DNA of 64,000 nucleotides from Cellulomonas sp. PhB143 (GCF_003752595.1 NZ_RKIJ01000012.1:248001-312000), one strand, 5' to 3'. Positions 26,809 to 35,468 are shown, numbered from the stretch's first letter. A program made the numbers and translations. Notes: generated by a model not told the origin, from the sequence alone.

Positions 26809-28469
26809 GGTGCCGGGGAGACGCAGCGGTCGCGCGTGACGGTCCCGGCGGAGTGACCCGCCGAGGTGACGGTGCGCTGCGGGACGGCGGGGTACGGGCA
26901 CAGGTCGCGGTGCACCGGCGTCCCGTCCTCGCGGGTGGTGTCGGCGGCCAGGGTCGCCGGCGCGTCGCCGCGCTCGACCCAGCGCACGAGGGCGCCGAGC
27001 GGGTCGGTCGGGGCCGGGCCGGCACCGCTCGCGCAGTGCGCCGCGCCGGGGGCGAGGAAGAGCCGGTAGTAGTCGTCCACCGGGCCGCGGGAGCGGTCCG
27101 CGACCTGGTCGTAGTAGCGGATCGTGCCGCCGACCGGGACGAGCTGGTCGGCCAGGCCGTGCCAGCTGAGCAGCTTACCGCCGGAGCGGCGGAAGTCCGA
27201 CAGGTCGCTCTGGTCGCTGCCGATGATGCCGTGGTAGAAGAGCACCGACTGCGCGAACAGGCGGGTGTACTGCGCGTACGTCACCGTCGACAGGTCGAGG
27301 CTCCGGTCCCGCGCCACGAAGTCCTGCACCCACGACGCCGCGACCGGGAACGGCGACTCGCCGGCGAGGTTGCGCAGCTCGGCGCCCTTCGGCAGCCCGT
27401 ACCAGAGCGGGAAGCCGCCGGTCGTCGTCGGGCCCTGCCAGATCTTGCGGAGCACCGTGGCGTCCTTCGCCGTGATCGTCACGGGCGTCCCGTCGCAGTC
27501 GATCGTGCGCCCCACGAGGGTGCGCGGGTCGAACGCGCAGTGCAGCGGGTCGTCGATGACGCCGTCGGTGACGCCGTCGAGCGGGTCGCAGGCCTTGATC
27601 GCGGCGTTCGTGAACGCCGTGAGCTCGCACGGGGCCAGGACGTCGTGCTCCTGGTTCATCACGACGTTCGGCCACAGCGCGGCCACCGCGAACCGGTCCC
27701 AGGAGACCGCGGGCGAGCCGGCGAGGATGCCGTCGAAGTCGTCCGGGTGGCGCTGGGCCTCCATGTAGCCCTGGCGGCCGCCCGTCGAGCAGCCGTTCCA
27801 GTACGCGTACGTCGCGGACGAGCCGTAGTACGCCCGGGTGACGGCCTTGCCGACCAGGGCGAGCTCGTGCGGGGCGCGCTCGGCGAAGTTCTCCAGCACG
27901 GTCACGTTCACGTGCCCGGAGCCGGTCAGCGCCCACGGGCTCGTCCAGCCCGTGACGGGCGTGGCGCCGGCGTCGGTCGAGCCGACGGCGTAGCCCGCCT
28001 TGACCGCCGCGGCGAGGTCGGGCCCGAAGTTCCCGGCCGCGTAGCCGGAGCCCCCGAGGGCCTGGAACCGGCCGGACCACCCGGACTCGGGCAGCCAGAC
28101 CTCGACGAGCTCACGGTCGCCCGCCGAGCCGTGCGTCAGCGTGACGTCGACCTTGCAGAACGCGGGGACCCCCGTCACGGGGGGCGGCGCCGCCTCGTAG
28201 CCCGGCTGCACCGGGAAGGTGACCGTGCCGCCGGGGTCGCGCTCGGTGCGGACGCTGACGAGGCTCGCCCCGGCGGGCGGCCGGACCGTCAGGCCCGCGC
28301 AGCCCGCCGACGAGGGACGTGGGGTGGTGGCGGCTGATGCGGTGGGTACTGCGGTGGTGGCCGACGCCGTGGTCGTGCGCGGGGCGGCGCTGCCGGCGGG
28401 CGCGTACCCGAGCGTCAGCGACACGAGCACGGACACGGCGAGGGACAGCAGGGCTGGCGTGCGTCTCAT
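26796..28469 (-). CDS. Secreted tannase/feruloyl-esterase-family hydrolase
   Basis: A 557-residue protein starting MRRTPALLSLAVSVLVSLTLGYAP with a classical signal peptide, so it is exported. The tannase-family features are GCSTGGRQGYMEAQRHPDDFDGILAGSPA (nucleophile Ser), the calcium-site-like DPLDGVTDGVIDDPLHC, WHGLADQLVP (acid) and APGAAHC (His), with paired cysteines typical of the fold. It hydrolyses ester bonds of gallates or hydroxycinnamates in plant polymers, which fits a plant-biomass-degrading actinobacterium. An upstream in-frame extension lacks a signal peptide and was rejected. Confidence 0.92.
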   Translation of the reverse strand: MRRTPALLSLAVSVLVSLTLGYAPAGSAAPRTTTASATTAVPTASAATTPRPSSAGCAGLTVRPPAGASLVSVRTERDPGGTVTFPVQPGYEAAPPPVTGVPAFCKVDVTLTHGSAGDRELVEVWLPESGWSGRFQALGGSGYAAGNFGPDLAAAVKAGYAVGSTDAGATPVTGWTSPWALTGSGHVNVTVLENFAERAPHELALVGKAVTRAYYGSSATYAYWNGCSTGGRQGYMEAQRHPDDFDGILAGSPAVSWDRFAVAALWPNVVMNQEHDVLAPCELTAFTNAAIKACDPLDGVTDGVIDDPLHCAFDPRTLVGRTIDCDGTPVTITAKDATVLRKIWQGPTTTGGFPLWYGLPKGAELRNLAGESPFPVAASWVQDFVARDRSLDLSTVTYAQYTRLFAQSVLFYHGIIGSDQSDLSDFRRSGGKLLSWHGLADQLVPVGGTIRYYDQVADRSRGPVDDYYRLFLAPGAAHCASGAGPAPTDPLGALVRWVERGDAPATLAADTTREDGTPVHRDLCPYPAVPQRTVTSAGHSAGTVTRDRCVSPAPHRA

Positions 28470-28536
28470 GGTCTCTCCGGTGGTGGGACGGGTTGTTCGG
28501 GACGTGGTTCGTGCTGTTCGGGGGCGGGCCGGGCGA

Positions 28537-29040
28537 TCACCGTCCGGGCTGGCGCTCGCGGACCTCCTGCAGGTACCAGCGGTTGCCGTCCGGGTCCTCG
28601 AACGAGGCCCAGGACGAGTAGCTGCGGCCCTGCGGGTCCGCTCCGGAGATGCGCCGCTCACCACCGGAGTGGTGGAACACGCCGCCGGCGTCGTGGAAGA
28701 CCTCGCTCACGCGGACGCCCCGGGCGAGGAGCTCCTCGCGCGCCCGGGCGACGTCGTGCACCGCGAGCAGCAGCCCGTCGATGCTGCCGGGCGCGGTCGC
28801 GGTGATCCCGGTGCCGAAGATGACGGCGGCGGGCGACCCGGGCGGCGTGACCTGGACGACGGTCAGGCCGTCGGCGGCCGTGAAGTCGGCGTCCAGGCGC
28901 CAGCCGAGGGTGTCGGCGTAGAAGCTCGTCGCCTCCGCGACGTCGGACACGGGGACGACGACGACCTCGAGCCGCAGCTCGGCGGCCGCCGGGGGCGGGG
29001 TCGCGACGGTGGTGCCGGGGGCCGGCTGGGTGGTGGTCAT
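28537..29040 (-). CDS. VOC (glyoxalase-like) protein
   Basis: A 167-residue single-domain VOC protein: LRLEVVVVPVSDVAEATSFYADTLGWRLDADF at the first beta-alpha-beta unit and SWASFEDPDGNRWYLQEV at the second, with the metal-ligand-type Glu near the end (LQE). GGAGG precedes the ATG. Function is unassigned; relatives include aromatic ring-cleaving or drug-binding proteins. It is upstream of the tannase gene on the same strand (67 bases apart), so both might be transcribed together. Confidence 0.85.
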   Translation of the reverse strand: MTTTQPAPGTTVATPPPAAAELRLEVVVVPVSDVAEATSFYADTLGWRLDADFTAADGLTVVQVTPPGSPAAVIFGTGITATAPGSIDGLLLAVHDVARAREELLARGVRVSEVFHDAGGVFHHSGGERRISGADPQGRSYSSWASFEDPDGNRWYLQEVRERQPGR

Positions 29041-29130
29041 GATGTGCCTCCTCGGTGGGGATCGATACGCGGTCCACGCTCGCCCCGGCCCCGCACCGTC
29101 GCGCCCGTGGGTTCCCCGGGTCCCGACGCG

Positions 29131-29160
29131 GGTACCCACCGGCACCCGCCGGTGGGTACC
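29131..29160. promoter_or_regulatory. 13-bp hairpin in the VOC/Usp divergent gap
   Basis: GGTACCCACCGGC (29131-29143) and its exact complement (29148-29160) flank ACCC. The gap separates two divergent genes, so this is more likely an operator or an mRNA leader structure than a terminator. Nothing coding was seen between 29041 and 29314. Confidence 0.55.
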
Positions 29161-29258
29161 GGGCCCCCAGGGACACCCTGGCCACGACCAGTGCCCGCCA
29201 CGGGCGCGAGGACTCGGCGACCCGCGGGAGCGTCGAGCCAGGAGGGCCGGCCGCCCAC

Positions 29259-29278
29259 CGGCCGACGGCCGTCGGCCG
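29259..29278. promoter_or_regulatory. 20-base perfect palindrome upstream of the universal stress protein
   Basis: Positions 29259-29278 form a perfect palindrome without a spacer (CGGCCGACGG and its complement), ending 36 bases before the GTG start at 29315. It lies where an activator or repressor of the usp-nhaA unit would bind. Confidence 0.55.
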
Positions 29279-29314
29279 ACCGGCCGTCCACGACACCCGA
29301 GAAGGAGGGACACC

Positions 29315-30277
29315 GTGCCCACGTCCGACCCGCGCCCGACCCGGGCCGCGCGCCGCCCGGTGCGGGACGAGCCGCGCGGCCCCGTGGTCGTGTCCCTCGG
29401 CGGTTCCCGCGCCGGACGGCGCGCCCTGGAGTGGGCCGCCGGCGAGGCCGCCGTCCGTGGCAGCGCGCTGCGGATCGTGCACACGATCGCCCTGCCGCTG
29501 TTCCCCGCCGACCCCTGGCAGTGGGCGTTCGCGCCGGGCCTCGGCCTGGTGGCGTACGACGTCGCCCGCGCCGAGCTGGCGGACGCCGTCGGGCACGCGC
29601 ACGCGATCGATCCCGGGCTCGAAGTCTCCACCGAGCTGCTGCACGGTCCGCCCGGGCCGGGCCTGCTCGCCTGCGTCCGCGGCGACGACGCGCTCGTGGT
29701 CGTCGGCCGACGGCGGCGCGGGGCGGCGCGCCCGCGGGCGCTCGCCCCGGCCGTCGCGTGGGGGGCGCTGCGCCGGGCCGGGCGCCCCGCCGTCGTCGTC
29801 GACCTCGCCGACGCGCGCGAGCGCGGCCCGTCCACCGGCCGGGTGCTGGTCGCGCTCGACGGCACGCACGATCCCTCCCCGGTGCTCGACGTCGCGTTCC
29901 GTGCCGCCGCGCGCCGCGGCGCAGGCCTGACGCTGCTGCACGCCTGGCCCTCGCGCGCCGGCGGCGGGACCGGTACGGGAGCGAGCCCCGGGGCCGGCAG
30001 CGACGAGCACGTGGACGCGCTGCTCGGCGCCTACCGCGACGCGTTCGCCGGAGTCGGCGTCCGCCACCGCCAGGTCGCGCTGCTGGCGGAGGCCGTCGCC
30101 GCGGAGACCCGCGGGGTGGCCATGACCGTCGTCGCCGCGCCGACCGGCGGCGGGGACCTCGGGGGCCGCTCCCGCGCCCGCCGGCTCGTCCGCGCGGCGC
30201 GCGGGCCCGTCACCCTGGTCCCGGTCTCCCCTGCGCGCCCGGGCCCCCGCGCCGCCGCGAGGGCGGTGCGCCCGTGA
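29315..30277 (+). CDS. Tandem universal stress protein (two Usp domains)
   Basis: A 320-residue protein from GTG 29315 (GAAGGAGG upstream). The first Usp domain starts GPVVVSLGGSRAGRRALEWAAGEAAVRGSALRIVH; the second starts GRVLVALDGTHDPSPVLDVAFRAAARRGAGLTLLHAW. The ATP-binding GxxGxGxxS pattern near each domain end is degenerate (for example VVVGRRRRGAARP), so nucleotide binding is uncertain. Its stop overlaps the next gene start (GTGA), coupling it to the Na+/H+ antiporter. Tandem Usp proteins in actinobacteria are linked to dormancy and stress. Confidence 0.85.
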   Translation: MPTSDPRPTRAARRPVRDEPRGPVVVSLGGSRAGRRALEWAAGEAAVRGSALRIVHTIALPLFPADPWQWAFAPGLGLVAYDVARAELADAVGHAHAIDPGLEVSTELLHGPPGPGLLACVRGDDALVVVGRRRRGAARPRALAPAVAWGALRRAGRPAVVVDLADARERGPSTGRVLVALDGTHDPSPVLDVAFRAAARRGAGLTLLHAWPSRAGGGTGTGASPGAGSDEHVDALLGAYRDAFAGVGVRHRQVALLAEAVAAETRGVAMTVVAAPTGGGDLGGRSRARRLVRAARGPVTLVPVSPARPGPRAAARAVRP

Positions 30278-32091
30278 GGCTCGACGCGCAGCGCTCCGGC
30301 GCCCTCCTGCTCGTGCTGAGCACCGCGCTGGCGATCGCCTGGGTGAACCTCTCCCCCGGCACGTACGAGGCGTTCTGGGCGACCACGCTGAGCCTCGGTG
30401 CCGGCGACCTGCGGCTCGACCTCACGCTGCACGACGTGGTCAACGAGGCGCTCATGGCGGTGTTCTTCTTTACCGTCGGGCTCGAGGTGCGCCGCGAGCT
30501 GACCATCGGCGAGCTGACGAGCTTTCGGCGCGCGCTCGCACCGGTGGTGGTCGCGGTCGCCGGCCTCGTCGTCCCGGCGCTCCTGTTCATGCTCGTGGCG
30601 CGCGGAACCGGCGTGGAGCGCGCCTGGGGTGTCGTCATCTCGACCGACACCGCGTTCCTCGTCGGCGTCCTCGCCCTCGTCGGCCCGCGCCGCCCCGGAC
30701 GGCTGCGCACATTCGTGCTCGCGCTCGCCGTCGTCGACGACATCGGGGCACTGGCGGTGATCGCGCTGCTGTACACCCAGGGGTTCGACCCGGGGCCGCT
30801 GCTGGTCGCAGCCGTGGCGCTGCTCGGCGTCTGGCTCGTGCGCTACGTACCAGTAGCCAAGGGCCCGTTGTACGCCGTCCTCGCGGTGGTGGTCTGGCTC
30901 GGGTTCCTCCAGTCCGGCGTGCACCCGACGCTCGCGGGCGTCGCCATCGCGATGCTCGTGCCCGTCTACCGGCCGAGCCGCCGCGCCGTCGAGCAGGCCC
31001 TCGGCCTGGTGCGCACCTTCCGCCAGTCGCCCAGCACGGCGTACGCGCAGGCGGCGGCCAACGGGCTGCGCGAGTCGATCTCGATCAACGAGCGCCTGCA
31101 GCACACCTGGGCGCCCTACGTCGCGTTCGTCATCCTGCCGTTGTTCGCGCTCTCCAACGCCGGGGTGCGGCTCAGCGGGCCGATCCTGACCGACGCCCTG
31201 CACTCGCGGGTGACCTGGGGCGTCGTCGTCGCCCTCGTCCTCGGCAAGCTCGTCGGCGTCCTCGGCTCCGGCGCGCTCGTGCGGGCGCTGCGGCTCGGGG
31301 ACCTCGGGCGGGGGGTCACCCTCGACCGGCTCGCGGGCGGCGCGGCGCTGTGCGGGATCGGCTTCACCATCGCGCTGTTCATCACCGAGCTGGCGATCGA
31401 CGACCCGATGCTGCAGAACGAGGCCCGCGTCGGGGTGCTCGCCGCGTCGCTGGTCGCCACGCTCCTCGGGTTCGTCGTCTTCCGCGTCGCGGAGCGGGTG
31501 CGCCCGAGCGCGGAGCGGGGGCGCACTCTCGACCGGCCCGTCGACCCGGTGCGCGACCACGTCGCCGGGCGCGACGACGCGCCGCTGACCCTCGTCGAGT
31601 ACGGCGACTTCGAGTGCGAGTTCTGCGGCAAGGCGTCCGGCGCGATCGACGAGGTCACCAGGGCTCTCGGCGACCGGCTCCGGTACGTGTGGCGGCACGC
31701 TCCGCACCCGATCCACCCGCGCGCGGTCGCCTCCGCGGAGGCGGCGGAGGCCGCGGCGAGGCAGGGCGCGTTCTTCCCGTTCCTGCGCGTCATGTTCGCG
31801 GAGCAGGCGCACCACGAGCAGACCGACCTGCTGCGCCGCGCCGCCGAGCTGGGCCTCGACCCCGAGCGATTCGAGTCCGACCTGGGCTCGCCGGAGGTCG
31901 CCGCACGCGTGCGCGACGACGCCCGCGACGCGGCGGAGATGGACATCGACGACGTCCCCACGTTCTTCGTCAACGGCCACCGGCACACCGGGCCGTACGA
32001 CGCGCGCACCCTCGTCCTCGCCCTCGAGGCGACGGCGTCCCACCCTCTCGACCGGTCGTCCGACCGGTCGCCCGCCCCGTCCCGCCCCTGA
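30274..32091 (+). CDS. nhaA: NhaA Na+/H+ antiporter fused to a DsbA/thioredoxin-like domain
   Basis: A 605-residue fusion. Residues 1-405 are NhaA: ISTDTAFLVGVLAL (Asp125) and AVVDDIGALAVIALLY (Asp155-Asp156, the ion-binding pair) are intact, and about 11-12 helices are visible. Residues about 425-590 are a DsbA-like thioredoxin fold with Cys448-Glu-Phe-Cys451 (YGDFECEFCGKASG) and the cis-Pro loop DDVPTFFVNGHRHTG. The antiporter expels Na+ in exchange for H+; the redox domain may sense or catalyse disulfide chemistry. Such fusions occur in actinobacteria. The GTG overlaps the Usp stop, so both are made together. Confidence 0.92.
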   Translation: MRLDAQRSGALLLVLSTALAIAWVNLSPGTYEAFWATTLSLGAGDLRLDLTLHDVVNEALMAVFFFTVGLEVRRELTIGELTSFRRALAPVVVAVAGLVVPALLFMLVARGTGVERAWGVVISTDTAFLVGVLALVGPRRPGRLRTFVLALAVVDDIGALAVIALLYTQGFDPGPLLVAAVALLGVWLVRYVPVAKGPLYAVLAVVVWLGFLQSGVHPTLAGVAIAMLVPVYRPSRRAVEQALGLVRTFRQSPSTAYAQAAANGLRESISINERLQHTWAPYVAFVILPLFALSNAGVRLSGPILTDALHSRVTWGVVVALVLGKLVGVLGSGALVRALRLGDLGRGVTLDRLAGGAALCGIGFTIALFITELAIDDPMLQNEARVGVLAASLVATLLGFVVFRVAERVRPSAERGRTLDRPVDPVRDHVAGRDDAPLTLVEYGDFECEFCGKASGAIDEVTRALGDRLRYVWRHAPHPIHPRAVASAEAAEAAARQGAFFPFLRVMFAEQAHHEQTDLLRRAAELGLDPERFESDLGSPEVAARVRDDARDAAEMDIDDVPTFFVNGHRHTGPYDARTLVLALEATASHPLDRSSDRSPAPSRP

Positions 32092-32100
32092 GGAGCCACC

Positions 32101-32529
32101 ATGCCCGTCGTCCGCTTCGCCCTCACGTCCACGCTCTCCGTCCCCGAGCTCATGCGGGTCCTGACCGACTTCAGCCCCGCCCGTGCGGAGGCCTGGCCGT
32201 CCATCGACGCCGAGCACCTCGTCGTGCACGAGCGCGGGGAGGACTGGGCCGAGGTCACCGAGGGCACCGCCTCCGCCTGGGAGCGCGCCCGCTACGAGTG
32301 GGACGCCGCCCGGGGCCGTGTGAGCATCACGACGCACGACTCCAAGGTCTTCGGGCCCGGCGGCGGCTGGGTGTTCCAGCTGACCCCGGTCGACGGCGGC
32401 ACCCGCGTCGACGTCGAGCTCACCCGCTCGCCCCAAGGCCTGCGGCGCACGCTCCTGGCGTCGCTGCTGCCGCTCGTCGCGCCCGCGTCGCTGCGCAAGT
32501 CCTTCGCCCGGCCCCTGCAGGCCGCCTGA
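32101..32529 (+). CDS. SRPBCC (START-like) protein
   Basis: A 142-residue protein resembling polyketide-cyclase/dehydrase-type START domains: VRFALTSTLSVPELMRVLTDFSPARAEAWPSI, then GGWVFQLTPVDGGTRVDVELTRSPQG and a C-terminal helix. The fold binds hydrophobic ligands; no catalytic function can be assigned. The gene starts 10 bases after the NhaA stop with GAGGAG before the ATG, so it belongs to the same operon. Confidence 0.8.
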   Translation: MPVVRFALTSTLSVPELMRVLTDFSPARAEAWPSIDAEHLVVHERGEDWAEVTEGTASAWERARYEWDAARGRVSITTHDSKVFGPGGGWVFQLTPVDGGTRVDVELTRSPQGLRRTLLASLLPLVAPASLRKSFARPLQAA

Positions 32530-32546
32530 GATCGGAGCTCTTTCCT

Positions 32547-34145
32547 ATGGCGACCTCCGCCATCACCCTGCACGACCTCGTCTTCGAGTGGCCCGACGGC
32601 GCCCTGGCGCTCGACGGCGTCAGCGGCACCTTCACGACCGGCCGGACCGGCCTGGTCGGCCGCAACGGCGCCGGCAAGTCGACGCTCCTGCGGCTGGTCG
32701 CCGGGCTGCTCACGCCGACGGCCGGCCGCATCGACACCATCGGTGACGTCGGGTACCTGCCGCAGACGCTCACGCTCGGCCACGCCACGACGGTCGCCGA
32801 GCTGCTCGGCGTCGGCGGCATCGTCGCGGCGCTGCGCGCGATCGAGTCGGGCGACGTCGACGTGCGGCACTTCGACGCCGTCGGCGACGACTGGGACATC
32901 GAGTCCCGCGCCGAGGAGGCGCTGCACGAGATCGGCCTGGCCGGCGTCGGGCTCGACCGCCGCGTCGGCGAGCTGTCCGGTGGCGAGGCGATGCTCGTCG
33001 CCGTCACCGGGCAGCGGGTACGGCGCACGCCGGTCACCCTGCTCGACGAGCCGACGAACAATCTCGACCGGCCGACGCGCGCGCGGCTCGCCGGGCTCGT
33101 CGACACCTGGCCCGGCACGCTCGTCGTCGTCAGCCACGACCTCGAGCTGCTCGAGCGCATGGACGCCACGGCCGAGCTGCACGCCGGCTCGCTCGACGTG
33201 TTCGGTGGACCGTACAGCGCGTGGTCCGAGCACCGGGAGCAGACCCAGGCGTCGGCCGTCCAGGCGGCGCGCACCGCGCAGCAGGCGCTCAAGGTGGAGA
33301 AGCGGCAGCGCGTCGAGGCCGGGACGAAGCTCGCGCGCCGCGACCGCACCGCCCGCTCGACCCAGAAGGACGGCGGGATCCCGAAGATCCTCGCCGGTGC
33401 CCGGGCGGACCGGGCGCAGGGCTCGGCCGGCGCGATGCGCACGACGCTCGACCAGAAGGTGCGGGCCGCGCAGGCGGCGGTCGACGCGGCCGACGCCCGG
33501 GTACGCGACGACGAGCACATCCACCTGACGCTGCCGGATCCCGACGTGCCGCGCGGGCGGCGGCTGGCCGAGCTGTCCGACGGCGCCGGGACGAACGTGG
33601 TGATCCAGGGCCCCGAGCGCGTCGCGCTCGTGGGCCCCAACGGCTCGGGCAAGACGACGTTGCTCGAGCGGCTCGTGCGCGGCGGCGGGCAGGAGGAACC
33701 GTCGGACGGGGAGTCGTCGGGCGCCCACGGGGCGCTGCTCACCGACCGCGTCGGCTACCTGCCCCAGCGCCTGGACGGCCTGGACGACGCGCGCTCGGCG
33801 CTCGACAACGTCCGCGACGTGGCGCCGTCGGCCACGCCCGGCGAGATCCGCAACCAGCTCGCCCGCCTGCTGCTGCGGGGCGCGAGCGTCGACCGCCCGG
33901 TCGCGACGCTGTCCGGTGGCGAGCGCTTCCGCGTGAGCCTGGCCCGGCTGCTGCTGGCCGACCCGCCGGCGCAGCTGCTCGTGCTCGACGAACCGACGAA
34001 CAACCTCGACGTCCCGAGCGTCACGCAGCTCGTCGAGGCGCTCGAGTCCTACCGCGGGGCGCTGCTCGTCGTGAGCCACGACGACGCGTTCCTGGAGCGG
34101 CTCGGGGTGGACACGGTGGTCGAGATGGGCGCATTCCGATCGTGA
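32547..34145 (+). CDS. ABC-F family ATPase
   Basis: A 532-residue protein with two ABC domains and no membrane segment. First domain: Walker A GRNGAGKST, signature LSGGEAMLVAV, Walker B PVTLLDEPTNNLD. Second: GPNGSGKTT, LSGGERFRVSLARLLL, QLLVLDEPTNNLD. A long charged linker (about residues 240-310, QALKVEKRQRVEAGTKLARRDR) joins them, as in ribosome-binding ABC-F factors that rescue translation or protect ribosomes from antibiotics. It may be transcribed with the upstream genes (17-base gap) or alone. Confidence 0.9.
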   Translation: MATSAITLHDLVFEWPDGALALDGVSGTFTTGRTGLVGRNGAGKSTLLRLVAGLLTPTAGRIDTIGDVGYLPQTLTLGHATTVAELLGVGGIVAALRAIESGDVDVRHFDAVGDDWDIESRAEEALHEIGLAGVGLDRRVGELSGGEAMLVAVTGQRVRRTPVTLLDEPTNNLDRPTRARLAGLVDTWPGTLVVVSHDLELLERMDATAELHAGSLDVFGGPYSAWSEHREQTQASAVQAARTAQQALKVEKRQRVEAGTKLARRDRTARSTQKDGGIPKILAGARADRAQGSAGAMRTTLDQKVRAAQAAVDAADARVRDDEHIHLTLPDPDVPRGRRLAELSDGAGTNVVIQGPERVALVGPNGSGKTTLLERLVRGGGQEEPSDGESSGAHGALLTDRVGYLPQRLDGLDDARSALDNVRDVAPSATPGEIRNQLARLLLRGASVDRPVATLSGGERFRVSLARLLLADPPAQLLVLDEPTNNLDVPSVTQLVEALESYRGALLVVSHDDAFLERLGVDTVVEMGAFRS

Positions 34146-34158
34146 GGGCTGGGCGCCG

Positions 34159-34191
34159 GCTCTGCTCAGAGCTGCTCTGCTCCGGGCAGAG
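34159..34191 (+). promoter_or_regulatory. Operator boxes of the clpP pair (PopR/ClgR-type)
   Basis: Two adjoining dyads precede the clpP operon. Box 1 (34159-34172) is GCTCTG-CT-CAGAGC. Box 2 (34175-34191) is CTCTGC-TCCGG-GCAGAG. Box 2 matches 16 of 17 bases with a box upstream of the regulator gene (35849-35865, TTCTGC-TCAGG-GCAGAG). The shared box links the regulator to both promoters. Confidence 0.8.
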
Positions 34192-34231
34192 ACCGGTCCG
34201 TCCGCGGGATCCACCGAGGCAGGGTGGACTC

Positions 34232-34873
34232 ATGAGCGAATCCGAGAGCGCAAGGATGTTCGACCACCGAGCCAGGCGTGAGCTCTACGAGCGGCGCGTC
34301 CTGGTGCTGGACGGCGTCCTCGACGACGACAACGGGACCCTGCTCGCCACCCAGCTGATCACCCTCGCCGAGGACCCGTCGGCCGACATCGCGCTGTGGA
34401 TCCACTCCCCCGGCGGCTCCGTGCCGGCCATGCTCGCGATCCGCGACCTTATGCGCACCGTCCCGAACGACGTCTCGACCCTCGTGCTCGGGATCGCCTA
34501 CAGCGCGGGCCAGTTCCTGCTCTCCGCGGGGACGCCGGGCAAGCGCAGGGCGCTGCCCCACTCGCGCGTGCTGATGCACCAGGGATCCGCCGGGATCGGT
34601 GGGACCGCGGTCGACATCGAGTTCCAGGCGGACGACCTGCGGCACACCCGTGACACGGTCCTGCGGCTGATCGCCGAGGACACCGGACAACCGGTCGAGC
34701 GGGTCTTCGAGGACTCGCTCCACGACCACTGGTACACCGCCGAGGACGCCCGCGAGTACGGCTTCGTCGACACGATCGTCCACTCCTGGGCGGACGTCGA
34801 GCCACGACGGCAGGGGCACGCGGGATTCGCCCGCGCCGACCTCGCCCGCGCCGGCACGGAGGGCGCGCGATGA
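34232..34873 (+). CDS. ClpP-family serine protease with intact catalytic triad
   Basis: A 213-residue ClpP-like subunit. The triad is Ser91 (GIAYSAGQFLLSAG), His116 (PHSRVLMHQ) and Asp165 (EDSLHDHWYTA). ClpP forms a barrel of two heptamers that degrades proteins fed by Clp ATPases. The N-terminus (MSESESARMFDHRARRELYERRV) lacks the usual IPxVxExxxxGER start, so axial-pore and ATPase contacts may differ. No clpX or clpC lies nearby. The gene overlaps the second clpP by 4 bases (ATGA). The operator boxes upstream and the convergent PopR-like gene suggest this is an accessory, inducible Clp locus rather than the housekeeping clpP1P2. Confidence 0.9.
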   Translation: MSESESARMFDHRARRELYERRVLVLDGVLDDDNGTLLATQLITLAEDPSADIALWIHSPGGSVPAMLAIRDLMRTVPNDVSTLVLGIAYSAGQFLLSAGTPGKRRALPHSRVLMHQGSAGIGGTAVDIEFQADDLRHTRDTVLRLIAEDTGQPVERVFEDSLHDHWYTAEDAREYGFVDTIVHSWADVEPRRQGHAGFARADLARAGTEGAR

Positions 34874-35454
34874 GCTCCTACACGATCCCCCACGTCGTCG
34901 CGCAGAGCCCGCGCGGCGAGCGGATCATGGACGTCTACTCCCAGCTGCTGACCGAGCGGATCATCTATCTCGGCACCGCGATCGACGCGGGTGTCGCCAA
35001 CGCGCTGATCGCGCAGCTGATCTTTCTCGAGTCCAGCAGCCCTGACAGCGAGGTGAACCTCTACATCAACTGCGAGGGTGGGGATCCCAGCGCCGCGCTG
35101 GCCGTCTACGACACCATGCAGTTCATCCGGCCGCCGGTCGCGACCACGTGCGTCGGACAGGCCGTCGCGGTCGGCGCCGTCCTCCTGGCCGCCGGTGCGC
35201 CCGGTCGGCGTGCCGCTCTCCCCCACGCCCGCGTCGTCCTGCACCAGCCGGCGGCCCAGGGCAGGGGAAGCATCCCGGACCTCATCCTTCAGGCGGACGA
35301 GGTGCTGCGCATCCGGTCCGACCTGGAGAGCGTCCTTGCCCGGCACACCGGCCAGGAGGTCGAGACCTTGCGGGCCAGCACCGACCACGACCGTACCTTC
35401 ACCGCGACGGGAGCACGCGACTTCGGGCTGCTCGACCACGTGATCGAGCGATGA
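34870..35454 (+). CDS. ClpP-like protein lacking the catalytic serine (ClpR-like)
   Basis: A 194-residue ClpP homologue with the normal N-terminus (IPHVVAQSPRGERIMDVYSQLLTERIIYLG). His125 (PHARVVLHQP) and Asp174 (DHDRTFTA) are kept, but the nucleophile position reads GQAVAVGAVLLAAG: Ala100 encoded by GCG at 35167-35169 replaces Ser. It should be proteolytically dead and work only in a mixed ring with the first ClpP, as cyanobacterial and plastid ClpR do with ClpP. It has the ATPase-docking-type N-terminus that its partner lacks, so each subunit may supply what the other has lost (inference). Confidence 0.9.
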   Translation: MSSYTIPHVVAQSPRGERIMDVYSQLLTERIIYLGTAIDAGVANALIAQLIFLESSSPDSEVNLYINCEGGDPSAALAVYDTMQFIRPPVATTCVGQAVAVGAVLLAAGAPGRRAALPHARVVLHQPAAQGRGSIPDLILQADEVLRIRSDLESVLARHTGQEVETLRASTDHDRTFTATGARDFGLLDHVIER

Positions 35455-35468
35455 TGACGCCCGGGACG

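Noticed and set aside
28219-30273. Open upstream extension (685 codons) before the NhaA fusion
   Set aside because: It overlaps the VOC and Usp genes in other frames; the NhaA family start lies at the GTG overlapping the Usp stop.
34870-35454. The second clpP as housekeeping ClpP2
   Set aside because: The nucleophile serine is missing, the partner is atypical at its N-terminus, and no trigger factor or clpX is adjacent as at the main clpP1P2 locus.
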